NCBI RefSeq assembly: GCF_001999245.1
Contig: NZ_CP019630.1
Coordinates: 4,555,001-4,619,000 of the forward strand
Source: Roseibium algicola
GTDB taxonomy: Bacteria > Pseudomonadota > Alphaproteobacteria > Rhizobiales > Stappiaceae
Length of the DNA stretch: 64,000 bases
Direction: 5' to 3'
Shown here: piece after piece, positions 38,354 to 47,816 of the stretch
Layout of the letters: each line of letters opens with the position of its first letter
Numbering within the stretch: the stretch's first letter is position 1
Notes under the pieces: generated by a model
What the model was told of the DNA's origin: nothing
The model's input: only the letters and a program-made list of their open reading frames with translations
Databases searched by the model: none
Translations under genes and position numbers: made by a program

Positions 38354-40792
38354 ATGACCGACCCGGACGGGTACGACGATTCCTTTGACGATCCATTCCA
38401 GCCTATCGGCACGCGGGCGGAGTCCGCGCCTGCTCCCGTGCGGCCGCAAGGAGGGATCGCGGCCAGGGCGATGGCGGCACGGCGGGCGCCGGACTATCTG
38501 ACGGGGCTGAACCCGGAGCAGCGGCTGGCGGTGGAAACAACCGAAGGGCCGGTTCTGGTGCTGGCTGGTGCCGGTACGGGCAAGACCCGCGTGCTGACAA
38601 CACGCATTGCGCATATCCTGGCAACCGGCTTGGCGCGGCCGTCCGAAATTCTGGCTGTCACGTTCACCAACAAGGCTTCGCGCGAGATGAAGGAACGCAT
38701 TGCCGGTTTTGTCGGCGGCAATGTGGAAGGCATGGCGTGGCTCGGCACGTTCCATTCCATCTGTGTGAAGATCCTGCGCAAGCATGCCGAACTTGTCGGC
38801 TTGAAATCGTCCTTCTCGATCCTCGACACCGATGATCAGATCCGCCTTATCAAGCAGATCATCCAGGCCGAGGGGCTGGACGACAAGCGCTGGACGGCCA
38901 AGGCCTTTGCCGGGATGCTGGATGGTTGGAAAAACCGGGCTCTGGGACCAAAGGATATCCCGGAAGGCGAGGCGCGGGCGTTTGCCAACGGCAAGGGCCG
39001 AAAGCTCTACGAGGAATATCAGGAGCGTCTGTCGATCCTGAACGCGGCCGATTTCGGTGATCTGCTTTTGCATGTCATCACGCTGTTCAAGACGCAGCCG
39101 GATGTCCTCAAGGAATATCAGCGCCGCTTCCGCTACATGCTGGTGGACGAATATCAGGACACCAACATCGCGCAATACCTGTGGCTGCGCCTGCTGGCCC
39201 AGGGCAACCCGAATGTCTGCTGTGTCGGTGATGATGACCAGTCGATCTACGGCTGGCGCGGCGCGGAAGTCGATAACATCCTGCGCTTCGAACATGACTT
39301 CAAGGGCGCTACCGTCATTCGCCTGGAGCGCAATTACCGTTCGACCAGCCATATCCTGGCTGCCGCATCCCACCTGATTGCCTTTAACGAAGGCCGGCTC
39401 GGCAAGACGCTGTTCACGGATTTCGAGGAACCCGACCACGACCTGGTGTCGGTGGCCTCCGTCTGGGACAGCGAAGAAGAAGCGCGTACCATCGGCGACG
39501 AGATCGAGACCCTTCAGTCGCGAGGTCATTCGCTCAATGAAATGGCGGTTCTGGTGCGGGCATCCTTCCAGATGCGCGAGTTCGAAGACCGGTTTGTCAC
39601 GTTGGGGCTTAACTACAGGGTCATCGGCGGTCCGCGCTTTTATGAGCGCATGGAAATCCGCGATGCCATGGCCTATTTCCGCTGTGTCGCGCAGCCTGCG
39701 GACGATCTGGCGTTTGAGCGCATCGTCAACACGCCGAAGCGCGGTCTTGGCGATGCGACGCTGAAACTGGTCCATGGTGTTGCCCGGGCAGAGCGTATTC
39801 CACTGATGCAGGCGGCAAGCCAGCTTATCGATACCGAAGAACTGAAGCCGAAGCCGCGTAACGCGCTGAAGTCCGTGCTCGACAACTTCGAGCGCTGGCG
39901 GCGTCAGCTTGACCAGATGAAACACACCGAACTGGCGGAAATCATCCTCGATGAGAGCGGCTACACCGAGATGTGGCGGCAGGACCGGTCGGCGGAAGCG
40001 CCGGGACGCCTCGACAACCTGAAGGAACTGATCCGGTCTATGGACGAATTTGAATCCATGGCCGGTTTCCTGGAGCACATTTCCCTCGTCATGGACCGGG
40101 ACAGCGCGGATGCGACCGACGCCGTATCCATCATGACGTTGCACTCGGCCAAGGGGCTGGAATTCGACACGGTGTTCCTGCCCGGCTGGGAAGAGGGGCT
40201 GTTTCCCCACCAGCGCGCGCTGGATGAATCCGGTCGCGCCGGCCTGGAGGAAGAGCGCCGGCTGGCCTATGTCGGCATCACCCGGGCGAAGAAACGCGCA
40301 AAGCTCTATTTCGCGTCCAATCGGCGAATTCACGGCCTCTGGCAGTCAACCGTTCCCTCACGGTTTCTGGACGAGCTGCCGCCGGACCATGTCGAGATTG
40401 CCGAAGCTTCGTCCAGCTATGGCGGCTATGGCGGTGGCGGCTACGGACCGTCCCGGTTCGACAGTCATGATCCCTTCGACAAGGGCAGCTACTCCACGCC
40501 GGGTTGGCAACGTGCGCAGCGTGCCAAGCAGTCCTCCAGCGGATTTTCCGATGGCGGCGGCCGTGGGTATCAGTCCGCGCGGCAAAAGCGTCAGGGGCCG
40601 TTGACCATCGAAGGAGAGCTGGTGGCGAAATCCGTCAGTGACACGCCATCGCAATTCTCTCTGGGTGAACGCGTGTTCCACATCAAGTTCGGCTATGGCG
40701 CCATCAAGTCGATCGAGGGAAACAAGCTGACGATCGACTTTGAAAAGGCAGGGGTGAAGAAGGTCATCGACAGTTTCGTCGAACGGCACTGA
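38354..40792 (+). CDS. uvrD: ATP-dependent DNA helicase UvrD/PcrA
   Basis: An 812-residue superfamily 1A helicase for nucleotide-excision and mismatch repair. Motifs in order: Q motif LNPEQRLAV, Walker A AGAGTGKTRV (about residue 75), Ia AVTFTNKASREMKER, II LVDEYQDTN, III GDDDQSIYGWRGA, IV VIRLERNYRST, V TLHSAKGLEFD and VI YVGITRAKKRAKL. After the motor (from about 690) comes a Gly/Tyr/Ser-rich low-complexity stretch (SYGGYGGGGYG and on), then a C-terminal Tudor-like domain (GERVFHIKFGYGAIKSIEG). The first 50 residues are an acidic/Pro-rich extension. Function firm; UvrD versus PcrA naming is convention. Confidence 0.95.
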   Translation: MTDPDGYDDSFDDPFQPIGTRAESAPAPVRPQGGIAARAMAARRAPDYLTGLNPEQRLAVETTEGPVLVLAGAGTGKTRVLTTRIAHILATGLARPSEILAVTFTNKASREMKERIAGFVGGNVEGMAWLGTFHSICVKILRKHAELVGLKSSFSILDTDDQIRLIKQIIQAEGLDDKRWTAKAFAGMLDGWKNRALGPKDIPEGEARAFANGKGRKLYEEYQERLSILNAADFGDLLLHVITLFKTQPDVLKEYQRRFRYMLVDEYQDTNIAQYLWLRLLAQGNPNVCCVGDDDQSIYGWRGAEVDNILRFEHDFKGATVIRLERNYRSTSHILAAASHLIAFNEGRLGKTLFTDFEEPDHDLVSVASVWDSEEEARTIGDEIETLQSRGHSLNEMAVLVRASFQMREFEDRFVTLGLNYRVIGGPRFYERMEIRDAMAYFRCVAQPADDLAFERIVNTPKRGLGDATLKLVHGVARAERIPLMQAASQLIDTEELKPKPRNALKSVLDNFERWRRQLDQMKHTELAEIILDESGYTEMWRQDRSAEAPGRLDNLKELIRSMDEFESMAGFLEHISLVMDRDSADATDAVSIMTLHSAKGLEFDTVFLPGWEEGLFPHQRALDESGRAGLEEERRLAYVGITRAKKRAKLYFASNRRIHGLWQSTVPSRFLDELPPDHVEIAEASSSYGGYGGGGYGPSRFDSHDPFDKGSYSTPGWQRAQRAKQSSSGFSDGGGRGYQSARQKRQGPLTIEGELVAKSVSDTPSQFSLGERVFHIKFGYGAIKSIEGNKLTIDFEKAGVKKVIDSFVERH

Positions 40793-40927
40793 TCGGCTGG
40801 TTGCAAAAACCAGTCCGGTGAACTGCTTCTGACGGCTACGCTCCAATAGAACCGGGAATGTGGTCTCGCGCCTGATGTATTATTGGGTTGGCCCCAAAGC
40901 CTGTGGCACGTTGAGCATGGGGCCGTT

Positions 40928-41494
40928 CTAGAGATCGACACCTTGCGGTTTGATCAGCATGTCGCGTTCCTTCAGGTAGGGATGAATACCGACGGCCTCA
41001 CGCAGCACTTCCTGCCCCAATTGCACCCTGCCGAGCGTCATGAAGATGATTGCCTTGCCGGACATGGCGCCAAAGTGCCGTGGTTCCAGGGCAAGGGCGC
41101 GTTCGATATCTTCGAGGCTGGCTTCGTAATTACCCTGCAGGAAGAGGATGAAGGCACGCTGGTTCCAGCCTTCCGAGTAATCCGGTGCTTCTTCCACGAC
41201 CGTGTCGAGCAGATCCTTCGCACCCTGAAAGTCATAGGATCCTCGTTTACGCATGGCCTCGTCCACCTTCTGCCGGATCTCCGGCGTGGGGGCGGCATCC
41301 AGCCAGGTGTGCCAGATGCTATCTTCGATCTTGCTGGCCGCCTCTTCATTCGGAGCGTTCTTCAAGGCTTCAAACAGTTGATCCTGCTCGGACGTTGCCC
41401 AGGCGGGGAGGATGAGAAGCTGGAGGCAAAGAAGGGCAGCAACCAGACATCCGGTCACTTGCAGCCAGTTTAGGTGCGAACGGGGGCAAGTCAT
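40928..41494 (-). CDS. Secreted TPR-repeat protein
   Basis: A 188-residue protein. Residues about 10-35 are a hydrophobic signal or anchor segment (LQVTGCLVAALLCLQLLILPAWA). The mature part is helical, with two or three TPR-like hairpins (GAKDLLDTVVEEAPDYSEGW, AFILFLQGNYEASLEDIERALALEPRHFGA). I set the start at the ATG at 41494, 8 nt after GAGG; a GTG at 41530 is in frame but poorer. It would be periplasmic, possibly a protein-protein adaptor. It is convergent with uvrD and divergent from prmA. No specific function can be assigned. Confidence 0.78.
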   Translation of the reverse strand: MTCPRSHLNWLQVTGCLVAALLCLQLLILPAWATSEQDQLFEALKNAPNEEAASKIEDSIWHTWLDAAPTPEIRQKVDEAMRKRGSYDFQGAKDLLDTVVEEAPDYSEGWNQRAFILFLQGNYEASLEDIERALALEPRHFGAMSGKAIIFMTLGRVQLGQEVLREAVGIHPYLKERDMLIKPQGVDL

Positions 41495-41633
41495 GGGTGT
41501 TTCCTCGCATTTCCAAATGAAATGGGGCACAGACCCGGTTTGCCCAGTCCCGGGACCGTTTCAAGCTGGCATCGCTGGCCGCTTCCCGCTATACCGCACG
41601 CCTTGACCCCAATAACCACAGGCGCGAGCGGCG

Positions 41634-42524
41634 ATGAAAACCATCCGGGTGCGGATCACGGCTGAAGAACTGGAAGCCAAGCGGATCTCCGAGATTCTTG
41701 AACGGGCGTTTGAGGACGACGGCAATCCGGTGACCATCTACGAAGCAACGCCGGACGGACGCCTGTGGGCGGCTGAAATTCTTCTGTTCGACATGGAGCC
41801 GGAAGAGGCGGCTGCGACGGTGCGCGACCGTGTCGGCGCCGATGCATTTGCCGCGCCGCTGGAAGCAGAAGAACTGCCGGATATCAATTGGGTCGAGAAG
41901 AGCCTGGAAGGGCTGAAGCCGGTAAAGGCCGGTCGTTTCGTTGTTCACGGCAGCCACGATAGAGACAAGGTTCCAGGTGGGGCCATCGGCATCGAGATCG
42001 AAGCCGCGCTTGCCTTCGGAACCGGTCACCATGGCACGACCGCGGGTTGCCTTGAGGAAATCGACAGGCTTTTGTCCATGCGCGCGTATGACAGCATTCT
42101 CGATCTTGGAACGGGAACAGGTGTGCTGGCTATCGCCGCAGCGCTTCAATCCCGCCAGTTGGTTCTTGCAACCGATATCGACCCTGTTGCGACGAAAACG
42201 GCGCTGGAAAACGCCCGGCTCAACGGTGCGGGGCATCTTGTTCGTGGGTTTACCGCCAATGGAATTGAAGACCGCCGCTTCCGTCTCTTTGGTCCGTTCG
42301 ATCTGGTGATCGCCAACATCCTGGCGCGGCCGTTGATGAAGATGGCGAAGTCCATCGGTGAACGCATGACGCCGACCGCAACCCTCGTGCTGTCCGGCCT
42401 CAGGGTGGAAGACGGCCCCCGGATCCTGTTCGCCTACGGCTGTCAGGGTTTCATTCTGGACAGGCGCGGCGAAAAGGACGGCTGGTTGACGCTTACTCTT
42501 GTGCGGGGACGTAAACAGGCCTGA
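41634..42524 (+). CDS. prmA: Ribosomal protein L11 methyltransferase PrmA
   Basis: A 296-residue SAM-dependent enzyme that trimethylates L11. An N-terminal substrate-recognition domain is followed by the class I methyltransferase domain: AFGTGHHGTTAGCLEEI and SILDLGTGTGVLAIAAA (SAM loop, about 153-169), TDIDPVATKTALENARLN, and the catalytic region DLVIANILARPL. All family motifs are present. The start is preceded only by a weak ribosome-binding site. A bidirectional terminator stands 140 bp downstream. Confidence 0.93.
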   Translation: MKTIRVRITAEELEAKRISEILERAFEDDGNPVTIYEATPDGRLWAAEILLFDMEPEEAAATVRDRVGADAFAAPLEAEELPDINWVEKSLEGLKPVKAGRFVVHGSHDRDKVPGGAIGIEIEAALAFGTGHHGTTAGCLEEIDRLLSMRAYDSILDLGTGTGVLAIAAALQSRQLVLATDIDPVATKTALENARLNGAGHLVRGFTANGIEDRRFRLFGPFDLVIANILARPLMKMAKSIGERMTPTATLVLSGLRVEDGPRILFAYGCQGFILDRRGEKDGWLTLTLVRGRKQA

Positions 42525-42665
42525 CTGCGTCCGCAATCTGCCAGGAAGCAGCGATGATCATCTCCTCGCCCGCAAGACGCTCGTCGTCGTCAAGCTCCGC
42601 AGGATGAGGGAAGGGGAGAGCCGTTTCTATTATTCTGGTGCCCGGAAATCTTGACTGCAGATACA

Positions 42666-42698
42666 AAAAGACCCGCCGAAATTTTCGGCGGGTCTTTT
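42666..42698. terminator. Bidirectional terminator between prmA and the small DUF1127-like gene
   Basis: AAAAGACCCGCCGAAA (42666-42681) and TTTCGGCGGGTCTTTT (42683-42698) are perfect inverted copies, so either strand gives a GC stem followed by U residues. It serves the reverse-strand gene ending at 42739 and could end prmA transcripts. Confidence 0.88.
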
Positions 42699-42738
42699 CT
42701 TGTGCACAGTGGTCTTTACTTAAACCGTCCTGAGCCCC

Positions 42739-42957
42739 TTAGAACGCGCTGGTAGAGGTGCCTTCGCGCTCGAGCTGGGCGCGGTCGTAGCCGTGGGAGG
42801 CAAGGGTCGCGTCGTCCAGTGACAGCAGGTAGCCGTTGACATAGCGGCGTGCCTGGATGGAGCGGGCTTCAATCATGCGGTCGAAAGCGCGGCGCATGAA
42901 GCTGCCGCCGGCGCGGGTCGAGGTGGTTGTTTTCATGGTCATCGTGGTCATTCCCAT
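42739..42957 (-). CDS. Small DUF1127-like protein
   Basis: A 72-residue basic protein. The second half (RRAFDRMIEARSIQARRYVNGYLLSLDDATLASHGYDRAQLE, about residues 22-63) resembles the DUF1127 (YjiS-like) pattern of an arginine-rich helix, an L-x-x-L-D-D-x-x-L turn and a terminal G-x-x-R helix. Related small proteins in alphaproteobacteria affect phosphate, motility or RNA-related regulation. Several in-frame ATGs (42957, 42951, 42942, 42936) compete and no ribosome-binding site clearly decides; I give the longest. A strong terminator follows, and a 14-bp palindrome (43070-43083) lies upstream. Confidence 0.68.
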   Translation of the reverse strand: MGMTTMTMKTTTSTRAGGSFMRRAFDRMIEARSIQARRYVNGYLLSLDDATLASHGYDRAQLEREGTSTSAF

Positions 42958-43069
42958 TTGAAGTTTAAGAGCTTCCCTAGGGAGAAACGTCTTTTTTCTT
43001 GTCTGAACCCTATATGCGCCTTTACCGGGACCTCAGGTAGGCCTTGAAACGCATGCCAGCCTTGCGCTC

Positions 43070-43083
43070 TTCGCATATGCGAA
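43070..43083. promoter_or_regulatory. 14-bp perfect palindrome, possible operator
   Basis: TTCGCATATGCGAA reads the same on both strands and lies in the 233-bp gap between the reverse-strand DUF1127-like gene and forward-strand pepP. A partial repeat TGCGAAATAT follows at about 43098. It looks like a dimeric regulator site; the regulator is unknown. Confidence 0.4.
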
Positions 43084-43190
43084 AGATTTTGCTGCAGTGC
43101 GAAATATAGGGAAGATTATGCTGCTGAACCAATTCAAGCGGAATAATTATCCAGCTTGATCGGATGGGGCCGCGAAATTATCTTGCGGCC

Positions 43191-45005
43191 ATGTTCCAGA
43201 CCTTTGACGATCTCAGTGATCCTTCCTGTGGCGCGCCGCATGCGGCGCTTCTCAGAGCCGAACTCTCCCGCCGTGGTCTCGACGGCTTTCTCGTGCCGCG
43301 CGCCGATGCGCATCAGGGCGAATATGTGCCGCCGCATGATTGCCGCCTCCAGTGGCTGACAGGCTTTACGGGATCTGCCGGCATGGCGGGGGTTCTGGGG
43401 GAAGAAGCCGCGATTTTCGTTGACGGCCGATACACCATTCAGGTGCGTGACCAGGTCGACATGGCGGTCTTTCCGGCGCGCCATCTTGTCAATGAGCCCG
43501 TGACTGACTGGCTGGCCGAACGACTGCAGCCAGGGCAGAAGCTGGGCATCGATGCCATGCTGCACACGGTGCGAGAGGTTCGCCGTCTCGAGGAGATTTG
43601 TGAGTCGGCCGGCGCCACTTTGGTCAAGCTGAACGACAACCCGGTTGACAGTGTCTGGATGGACCGTCCGGAACCGCCGCTTGGTCAGGTTTTTCTCTAT
43701 CCGGTTGAGCTTGCCGGACGCGGTGCGGAGGACAAGATTGCCGAAATCCAGTCGGCCCTCGCAGACAAGAAGGCGGATGCCTGCGTGCTGACGCAGCCCG
43801 ACTCGATTGCCTGGCTGTTCAACATCCGTGGGTCTGACGTCACCCATACGCCGTTGCCGCTCTCCTTCGCCACGGTTCCGGCAGAAGGCAAGCCGTCCCT
43901 GTTCATTGATGGCCGCAAGTTGTCCAATTCCGTTCGCGATGCACTCGCCGATCTGACGGACCTCAGTGAACCGGCTGATTTCAAGCCGGGGCTGGAGGGG
44001 CTCGGCAAGGCTGGTGCCAGGGTGATGATTGATCCGGGCCTGGCGGGAATCGGCATCGCCGACGCCATCACCAAGGCAGGTGGAACCTTGCTGGAAGCGC
44101 AAGACCCGATCCTGCTGCCGAAGGCGATCAAGAACGAGACGGAACTGAAAGGCGCGCGCACCGCGCATGTCCGCGATGCAGCTGCTTTCGTCAATTTTCT
44201 GTGCTGGTTTGACGAAGTTGCCCCCAAGGGCGATCTCGATGAGATCGCCGCTGCGGAAAAGCTTGAGGAGTTCCGCCAGGAAACCGGCGTTCTGAAGGAT
44301 ATTTCCTTCGACACGATTTCCGGTGCGGGCCCGAACGGGGCGATTTGCCATTACAGGGTCAGCCGGTCCAGCAATCTCAAGATCCCGGTCGGCAAACCGT
44401 TCCTGATCGATTCGGGTGCCCAGTACGAAGACGGTACCACCGACATCACCCGCACACTTGCGGTCGGGGAAGTCGGCACGGAGATGAAGAAGCACTACAC
44501 GCTGGTGCTGAAGGGACATATTGCGATCTCGACGGCAAAGTTCCCGGAAGGCACCACGGGTGCGCAGCTCGATACGCTTGCCCGGATCGATCTGTGGAAG
44601 GCCGGTCTTGATTTCGACCATGGCACCGGACACGGCGTCGGTGCCTACCTCAGTGTTCACGAAGGACCACAGCGCATTGCCAAAACCGGCACGGTGCCGC
44701 TGAAACCGGGCATGATCCTGTCGAATGAGCCGGGCTACTATCCGGCGGGCGAATACGGCATCCGGATCGAAAACCTGGAAGTCGTCACGCCTGCGCGTGA
44801 TTTGCCGGGTGGGGAACGCCCGATGCTCGGCTTCGAAACGATAACCCTTGTGCCCATGGATCTTCGGTTGATTGAGCCTGCTCTGCTGACGGTGGCCGAG
44901 CGCGACTGGTTGAACCGGTATCATGAGAGGGTCCGTGCCGAGATCGGCCCCCTTGTGGGCGCGAAAGAGCGGATCTGGCTGGAACAGGCGACAAAAGCGA
45001 TCTAA
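43191..45005 (+). CDS. pepP: Xaa-Pro aminopeptidase (M24B)
   Basis: A 604-residue cytoplasmic peptidase that removes N-terminal residues before proline. Two creatinase-like N-terminal domains (about 1-300, starting FQTFDDLSDP) precede the M24 pita-bread catalytic domain. The metal ligands are visible: Asp in LIDSGAQYEDGTTDITRT (two Asp), His in GTGHGVGAYLSVHEGP, Glu in SNEPGYY and Glu in GIRIENLEVV. I prefer the ATG at 43191 (MFQTFDD) as the family start over an ATG at 43164, though neither has a strong ribosome-binding site. This three-domain form is typical of Rhizobiales and eukaryotic XPNPEP1. Confidence 0.92.
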   Translation: MFQTFDDLSDPSCGAPHAALLRAELSRRGLDGFLVPRADAHQGEYVPPHDCRLQWLTGFTGSAGMAGVLGEEAAIFVDGRYTIQVRDQVDMAVFPARHLVNEPVTDWLAERLQPGQKLGIDAMLHTVREVRRLEEICESAGATLVKLNDNPVDSVWMDRPEPPLGQVFLYPVELAGRGAEDKIAEIQSALADKKADACVLTQPDSIAWLFNIRGSDVTHTPLPLSFATVPAEGKPSLFIDGRKLSNSVRDALADLTDLSEPADFKPGLEGLGKAGARVMIDPGLAGIGIADAITKAGGTLLEAQDPILLPKAIKNETELKGARTAHVRDAAAFVNFLCWFDEVAPKGDLDEIAAAEKLEEFRQETGVLKDISFDTISGAGPNGAICHYRVSRSSNLKIPVGKPFLIDSGAQYEDGTTDITRTLAVGEVGTEMKKHYTLVLKGHIAISTAKFPEGTTGAQLDTLARIDLWKAGLDFDHGTGHGVGAYLSVHEGPQRIAKTGTVPLKPGMILSNEPGYYPAGEYGIRIENLEVVTPARDLPGGERPMLGFETITLVPMDLRLIEPALLTVAERDWLNRYHERVRAEIGPLVGAKERIWLEQATKAI

Positions 45006-45014
45006 AAGATCCTG

Positions 45015-45045
45015 AAGGCCGGTTTCGACCGGCCTTCCTATTTTG
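45015..45045 (+). terminator. Rho-independent terminator after pepP
   Basis: AAGGCCGGT (45015-45023), tetraloop TTCG, ACCGGCCTT (45028-45036), then CCTATTTT. A UUCG-capped stem is very stable; the U-tract is interrupted. Confidence 0.82.
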
Positions 45046-45074
45046 AATTCTTGTTTATCGAGCTGAGGTTTTCA

Positions 45075-46109
45075 ATGCGCGCCGCGGATGTTCTCAAGAT
45101 GCCGCTTTACGCTGCCGAGCTGGCAACCGGAGCCAAGTCGTTTCGGGACAACCCGCTGATTGGCAGCCGCCGGCTGAACGAGGCCGGGTTGCACGCCAAG
45201 CGCATCAAGCTGGCGGAATCCATGGCGGATTCGCGCCGCCGCAGGTTGGAGCACCTGCTGCCGGAAGCTGACCGCGCTGCTTATGCAAAAGACGGATTTA
45301 TCGCCACCCGCAATCTTCTGCCGGAAGATGAACTGGCGGCGCTGCGCAAGGAAGTTGAAACAACGCGCTTCGATGCCTGGGACATGCGCCAGGGCAATGC
45401 CGTCACGCGGTTCGTTCCCCTGCCGCCCAGTGTGCTTGCAGATTTGCCGCATCTGAAGGCCTTCGTCTGGAGCAAGCCGTTCCAGAACGGTCTGCGTTAT
45501 GTCGGGTCGACCAATGGTGATCCACTGGTCTACCTGCATATCGTCATGACCAATCCGGACACCAAGCGGAAGGCCGACCCGCAAACGGCGTTCCATTCCG
45601 ACACCTTCCACCAGACCGCGAAATCGTGGTTCTTCCTCTATGACATCGATGATGCCGAGGGACCTTTCACGTATATTCCCGGATCGCACCGGCTGACGCC
45701 GGAACGGCTGGAATGGGAACGTGAACAGAGCCTGTCGGCCTGTGGCGACAAGAACACGCTGCATGCTCGCGGTTCCTTCCGCCTTGCTCCGGAAGAACTG
45801 GGTCGGCTGAAATATCCCGAGCCGGTGAGGTTCGCAGTTCCCGGCAACACGCTGGTCGTTGCCGATACCCACGGCTTTCATGCCCGCGCCGCCAGCAAGC
45901 GACCGTCGGTACGCGTGGGCATTTATGGCTCGCTACGTCGAAATCCATTCCTGCCGTGGGCGGGGTTTGACCCGTTCGATCTGCCAGGCCTCAGGGGGCG
46001 CCAAGCCCGGTTCTACATGGCCCAGAAGGATCTGCAATTCCGCCTGAAAGGCATGGCATCGCATCGCTATGCGGGCAAGATCCTGGTAACGGAACCTTCG
46101 AAATTCTGA
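45075..46109 (+). CDS. Phytanoyl-CoA dioxygenase (PhyH) family protein
   Basis: A 344-residue Fe(II)/2-oxoglutarate dioxygenase-like protein. The metal triad fits HxD in FHSDTFHQTA (near residue 180) and the distal His in DTHGFHARA (near 275), followed by the Arg in KRPSVRVGIYG that binds 2-oxoglutarate. The first 60 residues are an extra helical region before the jelly-roll. The ATG at 45075 is chosen because GAGG stands 6 nt before it; an upstream in-frame TTG at 45051 lies against the preceding terminator. Family members hydroxylate CoA esters, osmolytes such as ectoine, or secondary metabolites; no substrate can be named here. It stands alone, convergent with a ClC gene. Confidence 0.82.
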   Translation: MRAADVLKMPLYAAELATGAKSFRDNPLIGSRRLNEAGLHAKRIKLAESMADSRRRRLEHLLPEADRAAYAKDGFIATRNLLPEDELAALRKEVETTRFDAWDMRQGNAVTRFVPLPPSVLADLPHLKAFVWSKPFQNGLRYVGSTNGDPLVYLHIVMTNPDTKRKADPQTAFHSDTFHQTAKSWFFLYDIDDAEGPFTYIPGSHRLTPERLEWEREQSLSACGDKNTLHARGSFRLAPEELGRLKYPEPVRFAVPGNTLVVADTHGFHARAASKRPSVRVGIYGSLRRNPFLPWAGFDPFDLPGLRGRQARFYMAQKDLQFRLKGMASHRYAGKILVTEPSKF

Positions 46110-46151
46110 CCTTGGGGACTATCCTCTAGGCGGAATTCCTGCAGGTGTCCG

Positions 46152-47816
46152 TTAGTGGTGCTCTTCCTCGTTAGCCTTGATCAGCTCCGAGTTGAAGTGA
46201 TTGAGCGCCTTTACGTGGCGCGCCTGTCCGACGATCCTGGTTGCATCTTTGGTGCTGACGACGGGAAGCGAGGCTTCTCCGCAGGAATCGAAGCTTTTCA
46301 GTGCGCTTTCAAGCGAGTCTGTATCATGAAGGTAGCTGCCGTCCTGACCGGGTCGGAAAATGCAATCCTCCTCATTGGCCGGGGGAGGGTCCATGAAATC
46401 CTTCACCTTGACCGTTTCTCCCAGAAAGCGGTGGATGCCGTCATTCACGAAATAGCCGCGCAAGCCAAGCAGCCAGTGGAAATAGGATTTGCCATGAACG
46501 GCCTGCGTCAGGCCCGTTGCGATCGACACGGTCAGCAGCAGGGCGATCGAGAGCGTGTAGCCGCCGGTCAATTCGAAAACGATCATGGTTGTTGAAAAGG
46601 GCGCGCCGAGAACTGCTGCTGCAACGGCCCCCATTCCCAGGATCGCGTATAGCCCCTCGCTTGAAGCCAGTTCGGGAAAGACGGAGGCGGCAATCAGCCC
46701 GAAGGCGCCTCCGGTCATTGCCCCCAGATAGAGCGATGGCGAGAAGATGCCGCCGCCAAAACGGGACGCCAGCGTGATCGCGGTCGCGGCCGTTTTCGCA
46801 AACAGCAGAGCGAACAGCATCGCAAGGGGCAACTGGTCCTTGAGGGCGGCGTCCGTGGTCTCGTAGCCGACGCCAAGCACGTCGGGAAAGACCAGAGCAA
46901 TGAGCCCGACCGCGAAACCACCAATAACAGGCCGCAGCCAGACCGGCATCGAAATGTTCCGGGCAACCCAATCCGTTCCGATCAATGCAAACTGGAACAG
47001 GATTGCCACGAGGGCGGAAACCAGCCCCAGAAGCGCAAAGGCGGGAAATTCCCAATAGGAGGTGATCTGGTGTCCCGGGATCACAAAGGCGGCAACGTCG
47101 CCGAACCAGAGCCGGGAGAATACGGTTCCCGTTACGGCGGCAATCGCGATGGGCGAAATGGCCGACATCGCATAGTGCCCGAGAATGACCTCATGTGCGA
47201 ACAGAACGCCTGCGATAGGCGCGTTGAAAGAGGCGGATACCGCACTGGCAACGCCGCAGGCCAGCAGAATGCGATGCGCGGAATCCGGCAGCTGAAACAG
47301 GCGCCCGACCGATGCACCGATGGTTGCTCCCAGGTGCACGACGGGGCCTTCACGCCCGGCACTAGCGCCGGAGCCGAGCGATAACGCCGTGATTAGGGCT
47401 GATGATATGCCCGGCCAGAACGGCAGCCCGCGTCCGCCTTTGACACGAGCCTCGATCACGTCCGCCACGCTGAACGTTCTCTGCATCGGTTGCATGTACT
47501 GAAGCAGCAGGCCAACCAGCAATCCGCCAATGGTGGGCCCGGCAACGATCACGTACCACGGCAGTGTCGCGGCGGCGCTCACGACACGTTCCGTCGCCGT
47601 GCCAAGCCAGGGCAGCTGCACCAGGCTGATGATCTCACGGAAGATAATGGCCGCCCAGGAGACGAAAGAGCCGATCAGAAGGGCCAGCAGCCAGACGATA
47701 TGGCTTTTCTGACGCAGAAATTCCCTGAAGTTGAACCCGATGCCAGCGAGAAGCCCGGCGATGCCGGAACGAATGGAAGGGGCGAGCCTGTAAAGAAAGT
47801 TCAATCGGTCTGGCAT
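46152..47816 (-). CDS. ClC-family chloride channel/transporter A
   Basis: A 554-residue membrane protein of the ClC family with about 16-18 membrane helices. The anion-selectivity loops are present: GSGASAGREGPVVHLG, with the gating glutamate in GREGP, and GGGIFSPSLYLGA, with the conserved GxFxP. The gating glutamate is kept, which is compatible with H+/Cl- exchange, but the second proton-site glutamate cannot be assigned without alignment. About 75 C-terminal residues (after YFVND) look like a single CBS half, so the usual CBS pair is incomplete. I chose ATG 47816 over a TTG at 47834; neither has a clear ribosome-binding site. A second ClC gene is divergent, 250 bp away. Confidence 0.9.
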   Translation of the reverse strand: MPDRLNFLYRLAPSIRSGIAGLLAGIGFNFREFLRQKSHIVWLLALLIGSFVSWAAIIFREIISLVQLPWLGTATERVVSAAATLPWYVIVAGPTIGGLLVGLLLQYMQPMQRTFSVADVIEARVKGGRGLPFWPGISSALITALSLGSGASAGREGPVVHLGATIGASVGRLFQLPDSAHRILLACGVASAVSASFNAPIAGVLFAHEVILGHYAMSAISPIAIAAVTGTVFSRLWFGDVAAFVIPGHQITSYWEFPAFALLGLVSALVAILFQFALIGTDWVARNISMPVWLRPVIGGFAVGLIALVFPDVLGVGYETTDAALKDQLPLAMLFALLFAKTAATAITLASRFGGGIFSPSLYLGAMTGGAFGLIAASVFPELASSEGLYAILGMGAVAAAVLGAPFSTTMIVFELTGGYTLSIALLLTVSIATGLTQAVHGKSYFHWLLGLRGYFVNDGIHRFLGETVKVKDFMDPPPANEEDCIFRPGQDGSYLHDTDSLESALKSFDSCGEASLPVVSTKDATRIVGQARHVKALNHFNSELIKANEEEHH

